In this document: positions 8,729-16,794 of the stretch, piece after piece
Numbering within the stretch: the first letter of the stretch is position 1
Layout of the letters: every line of letters starts with the position of its first letter
From: Marivivens sp.
GTDB taxonomy: Bacteria; Pseudomonadota; Alphaproteobacteria; Rhodobacterales; Rhodobacteraceae
Assembly: GCA_024642115.1 (NCBI GenBank)
Contig: JAHEBU010000011.1
Coordinates: 1-64,000, forward strand
Length of the DNA: 64,000 nt
Direction of reading: 5' to 3'
Made by a program: the position numbers and the translations under genes
Notes under the pieces: generated by a model
What the model saw: only the letters and a program-made list of their open reading frames with translations
Told to the model about the DNA's origin: nothing
Database searches by the model: none

Positions 8729-10017
8729 ATGCTCTCGATCCTTGCCGACCGGACGTATCGACATCTCTTTCTGGCGCAGATCGTGGCCCTACTTGGCGCC
8801 GGTTTGGCAACGATCGCGCTCGGGTTGTTGGCTTATGACCTTGCGGGGGACCGGGCTGCGTTGGTCCTAGGGGCCGTGTTCGCCAACAAGATGATTGCCT
8901 ACGTCGGGATTGCGCCAATCGCCGGAGCCTTTTGCAAACCGCTGGCCGCGGCGTGCGATGTTGGTGAGCCTTTTGCTTGCCGTTCGTCAGCGAGATATGG
9001 CAGGTCTATGTCCTGATCTTTGTGCTGCAATCCGCCTCGGCCGCCTTCACACCGACCTTTCAAGCGACAATCCCCGACATCCTTCCGGAAGAAGATAGGT
9101 ATACCCGAGCGCTGTCGTTGTCGCGCCTAGCCTATGATCTGGAAAACATCATCAGTCCGTCCCTAGCCGCGATCCTGCTGACCTTCGTCGGGTATCAGGT
9201 GCTGTTCCTTGGCACTGTTATCGGGTTCATCTGATCGGCCCTTTTGGTCATCTCGGTCCTTTTGCCCAGTCCGCAAGTATCCATCCCGCGTGGAATCTAT
9301 GACCGCACCACAAGAGGGGTGCGGCTCTACTTGGCCACCCCTCGGCTGCGTGGACTATTGGCACTGAACTTCGCGGCTGCCTCTGCCAGGGCAATAGTGT
9401 TGGTGAACACAGTCGTCTTGGTCAAATCGGATCTGGGCCTTGGCAATGCCCAAGTTGCGATGGCGCTTGGGGCCTTCGGGGGCGAGTCCGTGCTGGCGGC
9501 CCTTGGCCTTCCCCATCTTCTCGAAGTTCGGCCCGACCGTCCGGTGATGATTGCAGGTGCATCGTGCCTGATCGTTGTCATGCTCGGGCTCGCCTTGGGG
9601 ATGGCTTTGTCTGGTCCGACTTGGAAGCTACTTCTCGTCGGTTGGATTGCCATCGGAATCGATTATTCTGCCATCCTAACGCCATCTGGAAGGCTCCTGA
9701 AGCGATCCACCAATCCCGAGGATCGTCCTGCGGTCTATGCCGCCCAGTTCGCGCTGTCCCATGCCTGCTGGCTACTGACTTATCCCCTTTCTGGGTGGCT
9801 GATCACAGCCTTTGGTCCAGTCATTTCGTTAATCTGCCTTGCCCTTGTCGCGGGGCTTGGACTTCTCAGCTGCATCTTTCTGTGGCCGCCCGAGCAAGAC
9901 AGGGCGATCGAGCATACCCACAATGATTTGCCAAAAGATCATCCCCATCTCGAATGCGCTTTGATACACAGCCACCCTATCGTGATCGATGACTACCATC
10001 CTGACTTGCTCCCCTGA
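8729..10017 (+). pseudogene. Decayed MFS transporter (NreB-like) with frameshifts and an in-frame stop
   Basis: A single MFS transporter can be assembled only across three frames. The first part (8729 to about 8935) encodes the N-terminal helices. A short middle part (PRRAMLVSLLLAV, about 8935-8990) lies in another frame. From about 8977 the rest continues in a third frame, interrupted by a TGA at 9232-9234. Past the stop the same frame continues through the remaining helices to a His-rich C-terminal tail (HTHNDLPKDH, then HSHPIVIDD). Such His tails are typical of NreB-type nickel or cobalt efflux MFS proteins. A stretch of residues also seems missing at the frame change near 8990. The combined damage makes a functional product unlikely. 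Confidence 0.85.
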
Positions 10018-10063
10018 AACCTTCGCGATTTAGGGGGGCACAAAAATGCGACCGGTTGAAATA

Positions 10064-11272
10064 CTACGTAATGTCAGCGAGTCCCTTGCTTGTGGTCAGT
10101 GCACAAATGGCTGAAACGAGTGACACTAAGAAGATTGCATCCCTAGAAACTGCGACTCCCGTATCAGCTAGCATTGCAACGGTCGCTATGCCCCCTAGTC
10201 GTGCGAAAGTGATGTCAAGACTTGTCGAGATTGAACTCATTCCTTTCGGCGCGAACCGCAATACCATTTGCGTCGACGGAGCATTGCTGCAAGCCAGACC
10301 AGAACCGATTAGAACTGATGAAAATGCGAGGAGAGTGAGGTTGTCGTTACGGAACGAAAGAAATAATCCAGCAGCGATCAGGAGGGGCGCAACAACCATT
10401 ATGATCCGGATGTGAGGTGTATCCACCATATTTCGCAAGAGCGAGCTTAAGCCGGCGAAGGTCAGCCACATGATCGTCAGGACAAGACCGACGTCGGCCG
10501 CCTGGACTTGATAGTTCGATAGCCAGACTGGGAGCTTGAAAAGGTAGTAAGTAATCGATCCGTAGGTGCAGAACACATAGGCGAATGTGATCCAAAGGTT
10601 TCGGGCTCGAAAGAGCCCCAAATAGTCCATCCTTGGGCGGCAGTTTAGTGCTGGAGCACCGGTAATAGCCGTTCTGTGCAAGATAACAAAGGCGACAGCC
10701 CCCAGGGCCGCGATACAAAAAAATGCTAAATTCCAGCCATAGCTACCAAGAAAACTCCCATAAATAAGCGGCGCAAATGCGGCGAAGCAGCCGGAAATGC
10801 TACCCCAGACAATCAGCGCCCTTCCCGGTTTCCTGGGCGAGGCGAGTGTCAGAAGGAGAGGCACAAGAGGCGAAAATACGCCGCCGCCAAAGCCCTGAAG
10901 CGCACGCCCAACTAGGAGCGCCTCGAAACTGTGTGCGGCAGCAACCAAACACGATCCTGCAACGAAGAAGGCAATTCCGCAAAGGAAGACCTTCTTCGTA
11001 TCAAAGGCGTCGCCAAACCAACCGCCAAGGATAACCCCGACCGCAACCGCGATACCGTATGAGTTAAAGACCCAAGCCAAATCACCGATCGTCAGGCTGA
11101 AGTTGAGCTGGATAGCTGGCAATAGGAGTGGAACTAGCGTGAGCTCAATTACAAACGCAATGTTTGCTACCATTGGCCCCAAGACTGCAGTGTGGGGCAA
11201 CACGGTCACCGTGTCAGCCTTCTCGATTTCCTGGGCAAGAGAACTCATCTTCAAGTACCGCCAGTTAGACAT
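10064..11272 (-). CDS. MFS transporter, 14-helix (DHA2)-like exporter
   Basis: The 402-residue product has about 12 hydrophobic helices. Typical MFS features are present: a basic loop after helix 2 (GDAFDTKKVFLCG) and a motif-C-like glycine-rich helix (LQGFGGGVFSPL). This fits a drug or metabolite proton antiporter. The ATG at 11272 overlaps the end of the upstream gene by 8 bp, so the pair is an operon. Codon use is more AT-rich than in the rest of the window, in line with acquisition by transfer. The substrate is unknown, and the partner gene suggests a small molecule made or modified next door. Confidence 0.75.
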   Translation of the reverse strand: MSNWRYLKMSSLAQEIEKADTVTVLPHTAVLGPMVANIAFVIELTLVPLLLPAIQLNFSLTIGDLAWVFNSYGIAVAVGVILGGWFGDAFDTKKVFLCGIAFFVAGSCLVAAAHSFEALLVGRALQGFGGGVFSPLVPLLLTLASPRKPGRALIVWGSISGCFAAFAPLIYGSFLGSYGWNLAFFCIAALGAVAFVILHRTAITGAPALNCRPRMDYLGLFRARNLWITFAYVFCTYGSITYYLFKLPVWLSNYQVQAADVGLVLTIMWLTFAGLSSLLRNMVDTPHIRIIMVVAPLLIAAGLFLSFRNDNLTLLAFSSVLIGSGLACSNAPSTQMVLRFAPKGMSSISTSLDITFARLGGIATVAMLADTGVAVSRDAIFLVSLVSAICALTTSKGLADIT

Positions 11273-12095
11273 TCGCTTTTGCGTCCAGGTAGGCCATTGC
11301 GTCAGTGGAAACGGTGATAGACTGGACTGCTGAAACGCTATTCGCGGTTTGGAGACTTTGTGGCACTTGCGAAATTAGATTGGCCATGTCTTTAGCTCCC
11401 ATCCAGATCAAATAGTCTTCATCGGTCACCTGTTGGTCCGGACCAAGCCAACGGCCCGGTTCACAATGACAGTAGCCGTAGCGGAGATGGGCACCCTTCG
11501 CGGCCAATTGTTTAGGTACCAGCGCGAATACAAAAGAAGGATCCCAAGAACTGATCATAATTTCGAGTAGAACGCGTGACAGAAGTGAAGTTGCCCCTTG
11601 GCTCCGCGGACCGCCAAGCCCTTGGGCACGAAGCCAAAAGTCGCCTTGATAGCAAACTTTACCCGTGATCGTGTGGAGCCCTTCTGGGCCGGAGTAAAAG
11701 GTTAGATCCGGGTCAGGTGTTGAATCAGGTGTGATGTATTTGTGGCGGTGGGTGCGAAGGTGTGTTTCGAGCGACATACCTGATAGATCAAGAAGACGCA
11801 CTGCCTGCGTGTGAACCAACTCACCGTTTGGGTTAAACCCGCAAACCCAAAATCCGTTGTTGCTGTCGATATACGAACTCGCCACATCGAACATCGCATA
11901 GATTGGGCTGCGATCTTGCAGCTGGCTCCGGTAAGCGCGGTACTTGGCGAAGTCGTCACCAATCTCCAGGTGAAGTCCCGCATCCTTGAGATCGCGGAAG
12001 ATGCCCGAAAGGTGCGTTGTCAACTCAAACAATCTACTTGGTGACAACACCATCCCACTGGCCCCCTGTTCCCCATTCAGGATCGAAACTCTCAT
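11265..12095 (-). CDS. Unknown protein, possible GNAT-fold acyltransferase
   Basis: The 276-residue soluble product has no family I can name with certainty. Around residue 165 it reads FWLRAQGLGGPRSQGATSLLSRVLL, which resembles the acetyl-CoA loop and helix of GNAT enzymes, and an upstream FWVCGFNPNGELVHTQAVRL strand pair is also GNAT-like. I recall similar uncharacterised proteins in Rhodobacterales. The ATG at 12095 is preferred over a TTG at 12098. It overlaps the downstream MFS exporter gene by 8 bp. An acyl-transfer enzyme making or modifying the exported compound is a hypothesis only. Confidence 0.5.
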   Translation of the reverse strand: MRVSILNGEQGASGMVLSPSRLFELTTHLSGIFRDLKDAGLHLEIGDDFAKYRAYRSQLQDRSPIYAMFDVASSYIDSNNGFWVCGFNPNGELVHTQAVRLLDLSGMSLETHLRTHRHKYITPDSTPDPDLTFYSGPEGLHTITGKVCYQGDFWLRAQGLGGPRSQGATSLLSRVLLEIMISSWDPSFVFALVPKQLAAKGAHLRYGYCHCEPGRWLGPDQQVTDEDYLIWMGAKDMANLISQVPQSLQTANSVSAVQSITVSTDAMAYLDAKANV

Positions 12096-12109
12096 CAAGT
12101 GGTTAATGA

Positions 12110-12609
12110 TGTGTTACCGGTCTTTTCCAGTTGGAGCTCAGGGTGACCGGCTTGTGACGCCCCTTGATTTCGTCAGCATGATAGGGACTTTGTTGCCGAT
12201 CGCGCCGTGTCGCCGTTCTTCGTTGTAGTATCTACGCCAAGCCTCCAACTTTTCCGCCGAATCCGCTAGGGACAGGAACCAATGCTGGTTCAGGCACTCG
12301 GCCCTGAAGCGCCCATTGAATGCCTCGATGAAGGCGTTGTCTGTAGGCTTGCTAGGGCGTGAGAAGTCCAGGGTGACGTCGTTGGTATAGGTCCAGGGAA
12401 CGAGATCGCGAGAGATGAACTCGCTGCCATTGTAGACCCGGATCGTTCTTGAATATTGACGTTGCCTCCTGAACTGATTTCCCTTGCCCTTGCAGCAAAT
12501 CAACTTGTCGCAGCTTTAGCACGGTGTCTTCGGGCTTATCTCGCTTCCCGGCCATCTCGTCGCCCTCCTGAAAACGGGATAATTCTATCCCAAAAGGTGG
12601 ACCACTTCA
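12110..12609 (-). mobile_element. IS3-family element with internal deletion
   Basis: The minus strand starts with an orfA-like N terminus (MAGKRDKPEDTVLKLRQVDLLQGQG, from 12555) that within about 30 codons runs into orfB sequence. The orfB part includes NGSEFISRDL, then PTDNAFIEAFNGRFRAECLNQHW and YYNEERRHGAIGNKVPIML, ending near 12138. The Asp-Glu parts of the DDE site near the C terminus remain, but most of orfA and the front of orfB are gone and the junction is frameshifted. Candidate ends are TGAAGTGGTCCACCTTTTGG (from 12609 on the minus strand) and TGTGTTACCGGTCTTTTCC (from 12110 on the plus strand), which are only loosely alike. The element cannot make transposase itself. Confidence 0.8.
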
Positions 12610-12886
12610 GTAGGGCACTCCAAACTCCAACCCGAAAGTGACCAAAATAAGGAAAACTCATAGAATTGAGAGAACCCCATCTCATGTCTTTCGATCGCTA
12701 AAGTCGCATATTTTCAAGACGTTTCTGAGGATTTCCCGCACTGAGACAGACATTCCGAGCGAGACTGATGCTCCACTCAGGCTCCAAGCTTGCCGACACT
12801 GTGGCATGCCGAAGGCAGGAGCGCGAGTACTGCCATAATTTGGTCAAGTCCAAATTGAATTATCCAAACTAGCAAAAGGAGTCGTA

Positions 12887-13153
12887 ATGAATCTCGATAG
12901 GCTGTTTGACAAGTCAATTATTGTATTCGGTCCACCGCCAGGATCAGTGAACGTGCGCATAGGAAATGCGGTAAGAGGCCCCGGAGGTAGATGGATCCCA
13001 TGCGCGTCAGCCCTTGCAAGTGGTGCATACGTGTCTTGTGTTTATGAAGTAGGACCTGGCCGCAGGCAGGTTTGCGCTTCCACCCTTCCCACCTATTGCG
13101 TGGACGAGGCGCTTGCTCGAGCGGTTGAACTCGCTGTGGTCGCTGCCTCTTAG
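12887..13153 (+). CDS. Small protein of unknown function
   Basis: The 88-residue product is preceded by a very good ribosome site (AAAAGGAG, six bases before the ATG), which is the main reason to accept it. It contains three cysteines, a Gly/Arg-rich centre (GNAVRGPGGRW) and an Ala-rich C-terminal helix. No family is recognised. It sits alone between an IS3 remnant and the end of the convergent GGDEF-EAL gene. The 277 bases before it show no convincing gene. Confidence 0.5.
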   Translation: MNLDRLFDKSIIVFGPPPGSVNVRIGNAVRGPGGRWIPCASALASGAYVSCVYEVGPGRRQVCASTLPTYCVDEALARAVELAVVAAS

Positions 13154-13299
13154 GTCCAATCGAAGGACGATCGAGACATTGACCATTCCGCCAAACCGAA
13201 CAAAACAAATTTAACCAGATAGACGTTTGGAAGCGTTGGCGCTTCAAATTGGATGACTGAACGACTCCGGTCAACAATTCCTTAGTCTCATGGGCACTC

Positions 13300-15159
13300 T
13301 CAAATAGCGCGACTGATTAGGGGCACCAACTTGTCATCTGGCTCCCTTGGCAAATTGGGCCAAAAATTACCACCCGTTTCAATGAGTCTTTTGAGCAGAT
13401 CGCTTTCACTCATTGGTCTACCAAAATGAAATCCTTGAAGATAGTCGCAGCCCATTTCACTAACGATGTGGGCGTGCTCTTCAGTTTCAACGCCTTCAGC
13501 AACGACTCGCATTCCGAGCCCTTTGCCAATGCCAATGATAGATTCGACGAGCGGTCTCGCGCTCACGTCCGCAACAATAGGTTGGATGAAATGGCGATCA
13601 ATCTTTAGGATCGCGGGTCTGATCTCTAGAAGCCCGCGTATTGAAGCGTGCCCTGTTCCGAAGTCATCGAGCGCAATCGTTACACCCAACTCAGCAAGTT
13701 CGTCGATGGTCCATCGAACGATCTCACCCATTCGATCTAGGTAAACCGACTCAAGAATTTCAACTATCATCCTTTCGGGACTGATCCCCGAACTCTTGAT
13801 GTGATGAATGAAGCTTGGATCTGCTAACCTTGCGGCGGAGACGTTGATGGAAACCCGAGGGAGGTCGACTCCCGCTTCGTCAAAATGAGATAAAGCCCTA
13901 CGCAGGCAGCCAAAGATGATTTCATCAATCCTCTTTAGGATTCCCATGTTCGATGCAGTCTCAAGAAATTCAGCTGGCGCAAGAATGCCCTTGGTTGGAT
14001 GAGACCACCTAACAAGCATTTCGGCACATGCAATCTTACCGGTCGCGACATCAATCAGCGGTTGAAAATAGGGAATGAACTCACGCCTTTCACAGGCAAG
14101 GAGGAGGTCTGATGCCAGTTGCTTAGTGGCAATGGAATTGGCGTGCATCTCTTTGGTAAAGAATGACCACCGTCCCTTCCCATTCGTTTTTGCATGATAA
14201 AGCGCCTCATCAGAATCTGCGACGACCTGCTCTGGATCTTTCATATTAGCACTGGCGATTGCTACACCGACACTTGCGCTGCAGGCAGTTGATTTACCAT
14301 CGCAAGTGAATGGTGCCTTCATTCTCTGAACAATGGCGTCGGCCAGGCTGCTAATATTTAGGGCGCTCTTCCCCAACGGCTTCAAGATAACAAATTCGTC
14401 ACCACCAAGACGGGCGACCAGATCAGATTTGTCAGTTAGGTTTCGCAACATGTTAGCGACGGAAACCAACAATTGGTCTCCTGCATCATGACCCAGCGAG
14501 TCATTCACAAATTTGAAGCGGTCCAGGTCGATGTAGAGCACCGCAAACTCTGTTCCGTGCTTCTTTAGGTTCTCTATCCAAGTCCTCATCTCGACCTCGA
14601 AGTGCCGCCGGTTGGACAGGCCCGTTAATGCGTCTTCGTTCGCATCCTTGGCCACGGACTTTGCAAGTTGATGCAGGCGCATATTTTCTTTCTCTAGACG
14701 GTGCACCTTTTCGACGACTATCGAATAGTTCTCTTGATCTGTCATCGCCGGATCTTTTTTCGTACGCTTTGCCGGCTCAGCGCGCTGGTCTTCCAGTTCG
14801 ATGATCGAGCAGAGCCACCAGTGATTTCCGGACTCGGTATCGGATAGATGGATCCAACTCATCCGCTGCCAGTAAACTTCGCCGTTTTTGCGGTTATTGA
14901 TCGCTTTGGTGGAAAAGTTTTCCCAGTTCATCAGTTTTTCGATAATATACAGGTGAACGCCCTGTTCCAAATCAGAGCCGATCAGTATGGTTCCACGTTG
15001 ACCGATAGCCTCGGATGCTGAGTACCCGGTGATCTTCGTAAAGGCTTTGTTACACCACTGAAATACCATGACTGCTCCGTCATCATTCGACGCCAAAGCG
15101 AGTGCGAGGCCCTCGGTGCATTTTTCGTTGATTTGACCGAATATCTGAGCAGGTATCAT
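13300..15159 (-). CDS. PAS-GGDEF-EAL cyclic-di-GMP signalling protein
   Basis: The 619-residue soluble protein has an N-terminal PAS/PAC domain (about residues 15-125), a short coiled linker (about 140-170), a GGDEF domain (about 175-335) and an EAL domain (about 350-600). The GGDEF signature is intact (ARLGGDEFV). The inhibitory RxxD site is absent because DKSD stands at that position. In the EAL domain the signature reads E-M-L rather than E-A-L. The other expected phosphodiesterase residues are visible (xNVS, EILES, DDFGTG, LKIDR, EGVET, QGFHFGRP), so both activities are plausible. It would make or degrade c-di-GMP in response to a PAS-sensed signal. It is a stand-alone gene in the AT-richer island. 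Confidence 0.93.
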   Translation of the reverse strand: MIPAQIFGQINEKCTEGLALALASNDDGAVMVFQWCNKAFTKITGYSASEAIGQRGTILIGSDLEQGVHLYIIEKLMNWENFSTKAINNRKNGEVYWQRMSWIHLSDTESGNHWWLCSIIELEDQRAEPAKRTKKDPAMTDQENYSIVVEKVHRLEKENMRLHQLAKSVAKDANEDALTGLSNRRHFEVEMRTWIENLKKHGTEFAVLYIDLDRFKFVNDSLGHDAGDQLLVSVANMLRNLTDKSDLVARLGGDEFVILKPLGKSALNISSLADAIVQRMKAPFTCDGKSTACSASVGVAIASANMKDPEQVVADSDEALYHAKTNGKGRWSFFTKEMHANSIATKQLASDLLLACERREFIPYFQPLIDVATGKIACAEMLVRWSHPTKGILAPAEFLETASNMGILKRIDEIIFGCLRRALSHFDEAGVDLPRVSINVSAARLADPSFIHHIKSSGISPERMIVEILESVYLDRMGEIVRWTIDELAELGVTIALDDFGTGHASIRGLLEIRPAILKIDRHFIQPIVADVSARPLVESIIGIGKGLGMRVVAEGVETEEHAHIVSEMGCDYLQGFHFGRPMSESDLLKRLIETGGNFWPNLPREPDDKLVPLISRAI

Positions 15160-15203
15160 GTGCAGGCTCTTCCTAGCGCCCTTCTCCTATGGCACCTGAA
15201 CAA

Positions 15204-15570
15204 TTAGCAAAGTTTAAACAAAGACATTCGGAGTAAGCTTTCTAGGAAAAACTGTAACGTTTCAGCTTGGAGTTTTCGACTTCCAACTCTTTCATCCGCT
15301 TCAACTGATCTTGGCCGATTCCGCCCCTCGCCATCGTCGCTCGGACCAATCACGCGAAATGGATCAGTCCACACGATCGTCGCGCCTATCTTTGGGCGCA
15401 CTTCGACAATTCCAAACGCCTTGAGCATCCGCATGGCTTCGCGGAAGGTTTTGCGACTGGCGGAAAAACGGATGCAAAGTGGCGCTCGGCCGGAACCTTG
15501 TCACCCACGCCCAGTGACTCGGTCGAGACTAGGGTGCGGACTCAATCGCCCCGAGTTTACCGGAGACCAT
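15204..15570 (-). pseudogene. Frameshifted GntR-family regulator fragment
   Basis: Three frame-shifted pieces on the minus strand together give a GntR (FadR/FCD-type) winged-helix domain. They are MVSGKLGAIE from 15570, then LGVGDKVPAERHFA, then ASRKTFREAMRMLKAFGIVEVRPKIGATI. The PAER and SRxTxREAxRxL motifs are diagnostic. After the DNA-binding domain the reading frame degenerates and stops near 15204 with no effector-binding domain. It cannot encode a working regulator. Its first 24 bases are part of a large inverted repeat. Confidence 0.7.
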
Positions 15571-15610
15571 CAACTTAGGTAAGGATGATGGTCTCCGGTA
15601 AACTAGGGGC
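15548..15610. repeat. 24-bp near-perfect inverted repeat
   Basis: The left arm (15548-15571) and right arm (15587-15610) are inverted copies matching at 23 of 24 positions, separated by 15 bp. Each arm reads outward as ATGGTCTCCGGTAAACT, so the left arm is the start of the broken GntR gene and the right arm is an inverted copy of it. There is no T-tract, so it is not an ordinary terminator. It looks like the scar of a rearrangement or the ends of a small mobile unit. Confidence 0.8.
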
Positions 15611-15767
15611 TATTCACCCAAAAAGATGAATGGGTCTGCGATCCTATCGCTACAACCGCAGACGTTCCGTAATACACTACCAGCAATTGCCCAAATGTCA
15701 TGCCAGCGAAAAAGGCAATAAAAAGAGCAACCGCACCCGCCACTCCCGAAAATAAGACCGTCCACAT
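15603..15767 (-). CDS. Possible 54-residue hydrophobic peptide
   Basis: A short minus-strand frame from ATG 15767 to TAG 15603 encodes a peptide with one or two hydrophobic stretches (WTVLFSGVAGAVALFIAFFAG, then QLLVVYYGTSAVVAI). The composition is what a real small membrane protein would show. The ribosome site is weak, and the stop codon lies inside the right arm of the inverted repeat, so the original end may have been altered. Confidence is low. Confidence 0.35.
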   Translation of the reverse strand: MWTVLFSGVAGAVALFIAFFAGMTFGQLLVVYYGTSAVVAIGSQTHSSFWVNSP

Positions 15768-15856
15768 CACCCGACCCCCGACGTTTGACGAACATCATGC
15801 AGAGACTTCGTTAAATTTGGATAAACAAAGAAGAGCGCTCACTGGTTGCCAGATCA

Positions 15857-16065
15857 TGACCTGCTCCACTAAGAGTCCTCGTTTATGAGTTAGCCCTGTT
15901 CAGGTTTCGGTCCTCCTGTGACCGGTTAGCACATTCCGCCGGTGTCAGGCCAGCGAGGCTTGAATGCGGGCGGTGATAGTTGAAGTCGTTGCGCCATGCC
16001 GCCACTAAATTGCGGGCATGGCGCAAGTTATCTAAGAGGCTTTTGTTAAAGAGGTCATCGCGCAT
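15857..16065 (-). mobile_element. IS3-family transposase C-terminal fragment with one terminus
   Basis: The minus strand encodes the end of an IS3-family orfB product (WRNDFNYHRPHSSLAGLTPAE, stop at 15883). This is followed by a typical IS3-type terminus, TGACCTGCTCC, at 15857 on the plus strand. The rest of the element, including the catalytic core and the other terminus, is missing. It is a truncated insertion-sequence remnant at the inner edge of the island. Confidence 0.75.
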
Positions 16066-16162
16066 TCGACCGTTTAAGCTTTTTCACAAAGTCGTTCTGG
16101 ACTAGCCTACGAAGGCAGGTTTCGTGTGACTGTCACAACGTCGTTGTTGTTCGGTTAAGGCC

Positions 16163-16182
16163 AAATCCTGTCCCCGCAACCA
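16163..16182 (+). other. tRNA 3'-end fragment, probably from initiator tRNA (candidate att site)
   Basis: The 20 bases AAATCCTGTCCCCGCAACCA match the end of a tRNA gene: the 3' side of the T-arm, an acceptor strand CCCCGCA, a discriminator A and CCA. An acceptor strand CCCCGC-A followed by A-CCA is what initiator tRNAs have, because A72 faces C1. The sequence upstream does not fold as the rest of a tRNA, so this is only a fragment. A terminator follows 27 bp later. Such fragments are left when an element integrates into a tRNA 3' end. Confidence 0.6.
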
Positions 16183-16209
16183 AAAAAACAAATAACTACA
16201 ATGCCCTAC

Positions 16210-16233
16210 GCCCCGCCAACCGCGGGGCTTTTT
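16210..16233 (+). terminator. Rho-independent terminator
   Basis: A perfect 7-bp stem GCCCCGC/GCGGGGC (16210-16216 and 16222-16228) with a 5-base loop is followed at once by a run of five T. It lies just downstream of the tRNA 3'-end fragment and was probably the terminator of the original tRNA gene. Confidence 0.85.
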
Positions 16234-16458
16234 GCATGACCGAAACCTAGGTCAACCCCAAGGACTCTCGTTATGAACGAGGGACGACCGGGGGGCAGGT
16301 CAAGCTCCTCTCCCAGCCAGGAAAGCTTCGCGAAAAACTCCAGCTTCAAACGGTCCAGAATCTGGGGATCAGATCAGCGGCGCAGGGCGAAACCGTGCTA
16401 TCGCCATGGCCGAAGGGTAGTGATATCAATAGCTGATTGCTCAGCGCGTGGACTAAGA

Positions 16459-16794
16459 ATGCAAATCGCTCTCATTTCATGGCTGGCTGCTGCGCTGGTC
16501 CACTTTACATGCACTTGTGTTTTCTTCAGCAAGCGCTGGATCGCTGGAATGGTCGTGTGTCTTCTGATGTCGATAATGGTATATGTCCGGCCATTATTGT
16601 ATTTCCTCGGCCTTGACGAACCATTTCCCTCAACCTGGTTCGGTGATGAAGTTTGGGATTTGGTTTCAAATGCTCTATTGTTGAGTGCACTTTGGGTTGC
16701 CACTTTGACTGTCTCAGGCTGTGCGAATGTCCTAGCCCCGTCGCCCTCGGGCCATTTGATAAAGGACGAGTTCGCAACAGCCAAATCCGATTAG
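16459..16794 (+). CDS. Small polytopic membrane protein of unknown function
   Basis: From the ATG at 16459 the 111-residue product has three predicted hydrophobic helices (about residues 3-22, 30-50 and 70-88) and a short polar tail. The in-frame upstream extension to 16273 has none of the same character and is probably not translated. The 3' end overlaps the convergent polymerase gene by about 60 bp, which lowers confidence. No family is recognised. It may belong to the chromosomal side of the island boundary. Confidence 0.4.
   Translation: MQIALISWLAAALVHFTCTCVFFSKRWIAGMVVCLLMSIMVYVRPLLYFLGLDEPFPSTWFGDEVWDLVSNALLLSALWVATLTVSGCANVLAPSPSGHLIKDEFATAKSD

Noticed and set aside
12638-12838. Possible 66-residue protein between the IS3 remnant and the small gene at 12887
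   Set aside because: No ribosome site or recognisable motif; basic, unstructured composition next to IS debris.
13300-15159. The EAL domain as catalytically dead because the signature reads EML
   Set aside because: The catalytic Glu and the other metal- and substrate-binding motifs (N, E, DD, K, EGVE) are present, so loss of activity is not supported.
16090-16182. A complete tRNA gene ending at the CCA at 16182
   Set aside because: The 70 bases upstream do not form D and anticodon arms or a matching acceptor strand; only the last 20 bases are tRNA-like.
16273-16458. N-terminal extension of the small membrane protein
   Set aside because: The first 62 codons are low-complexity and basic, with no ribosome site; a natural start lies at 16459 just before the first helix.
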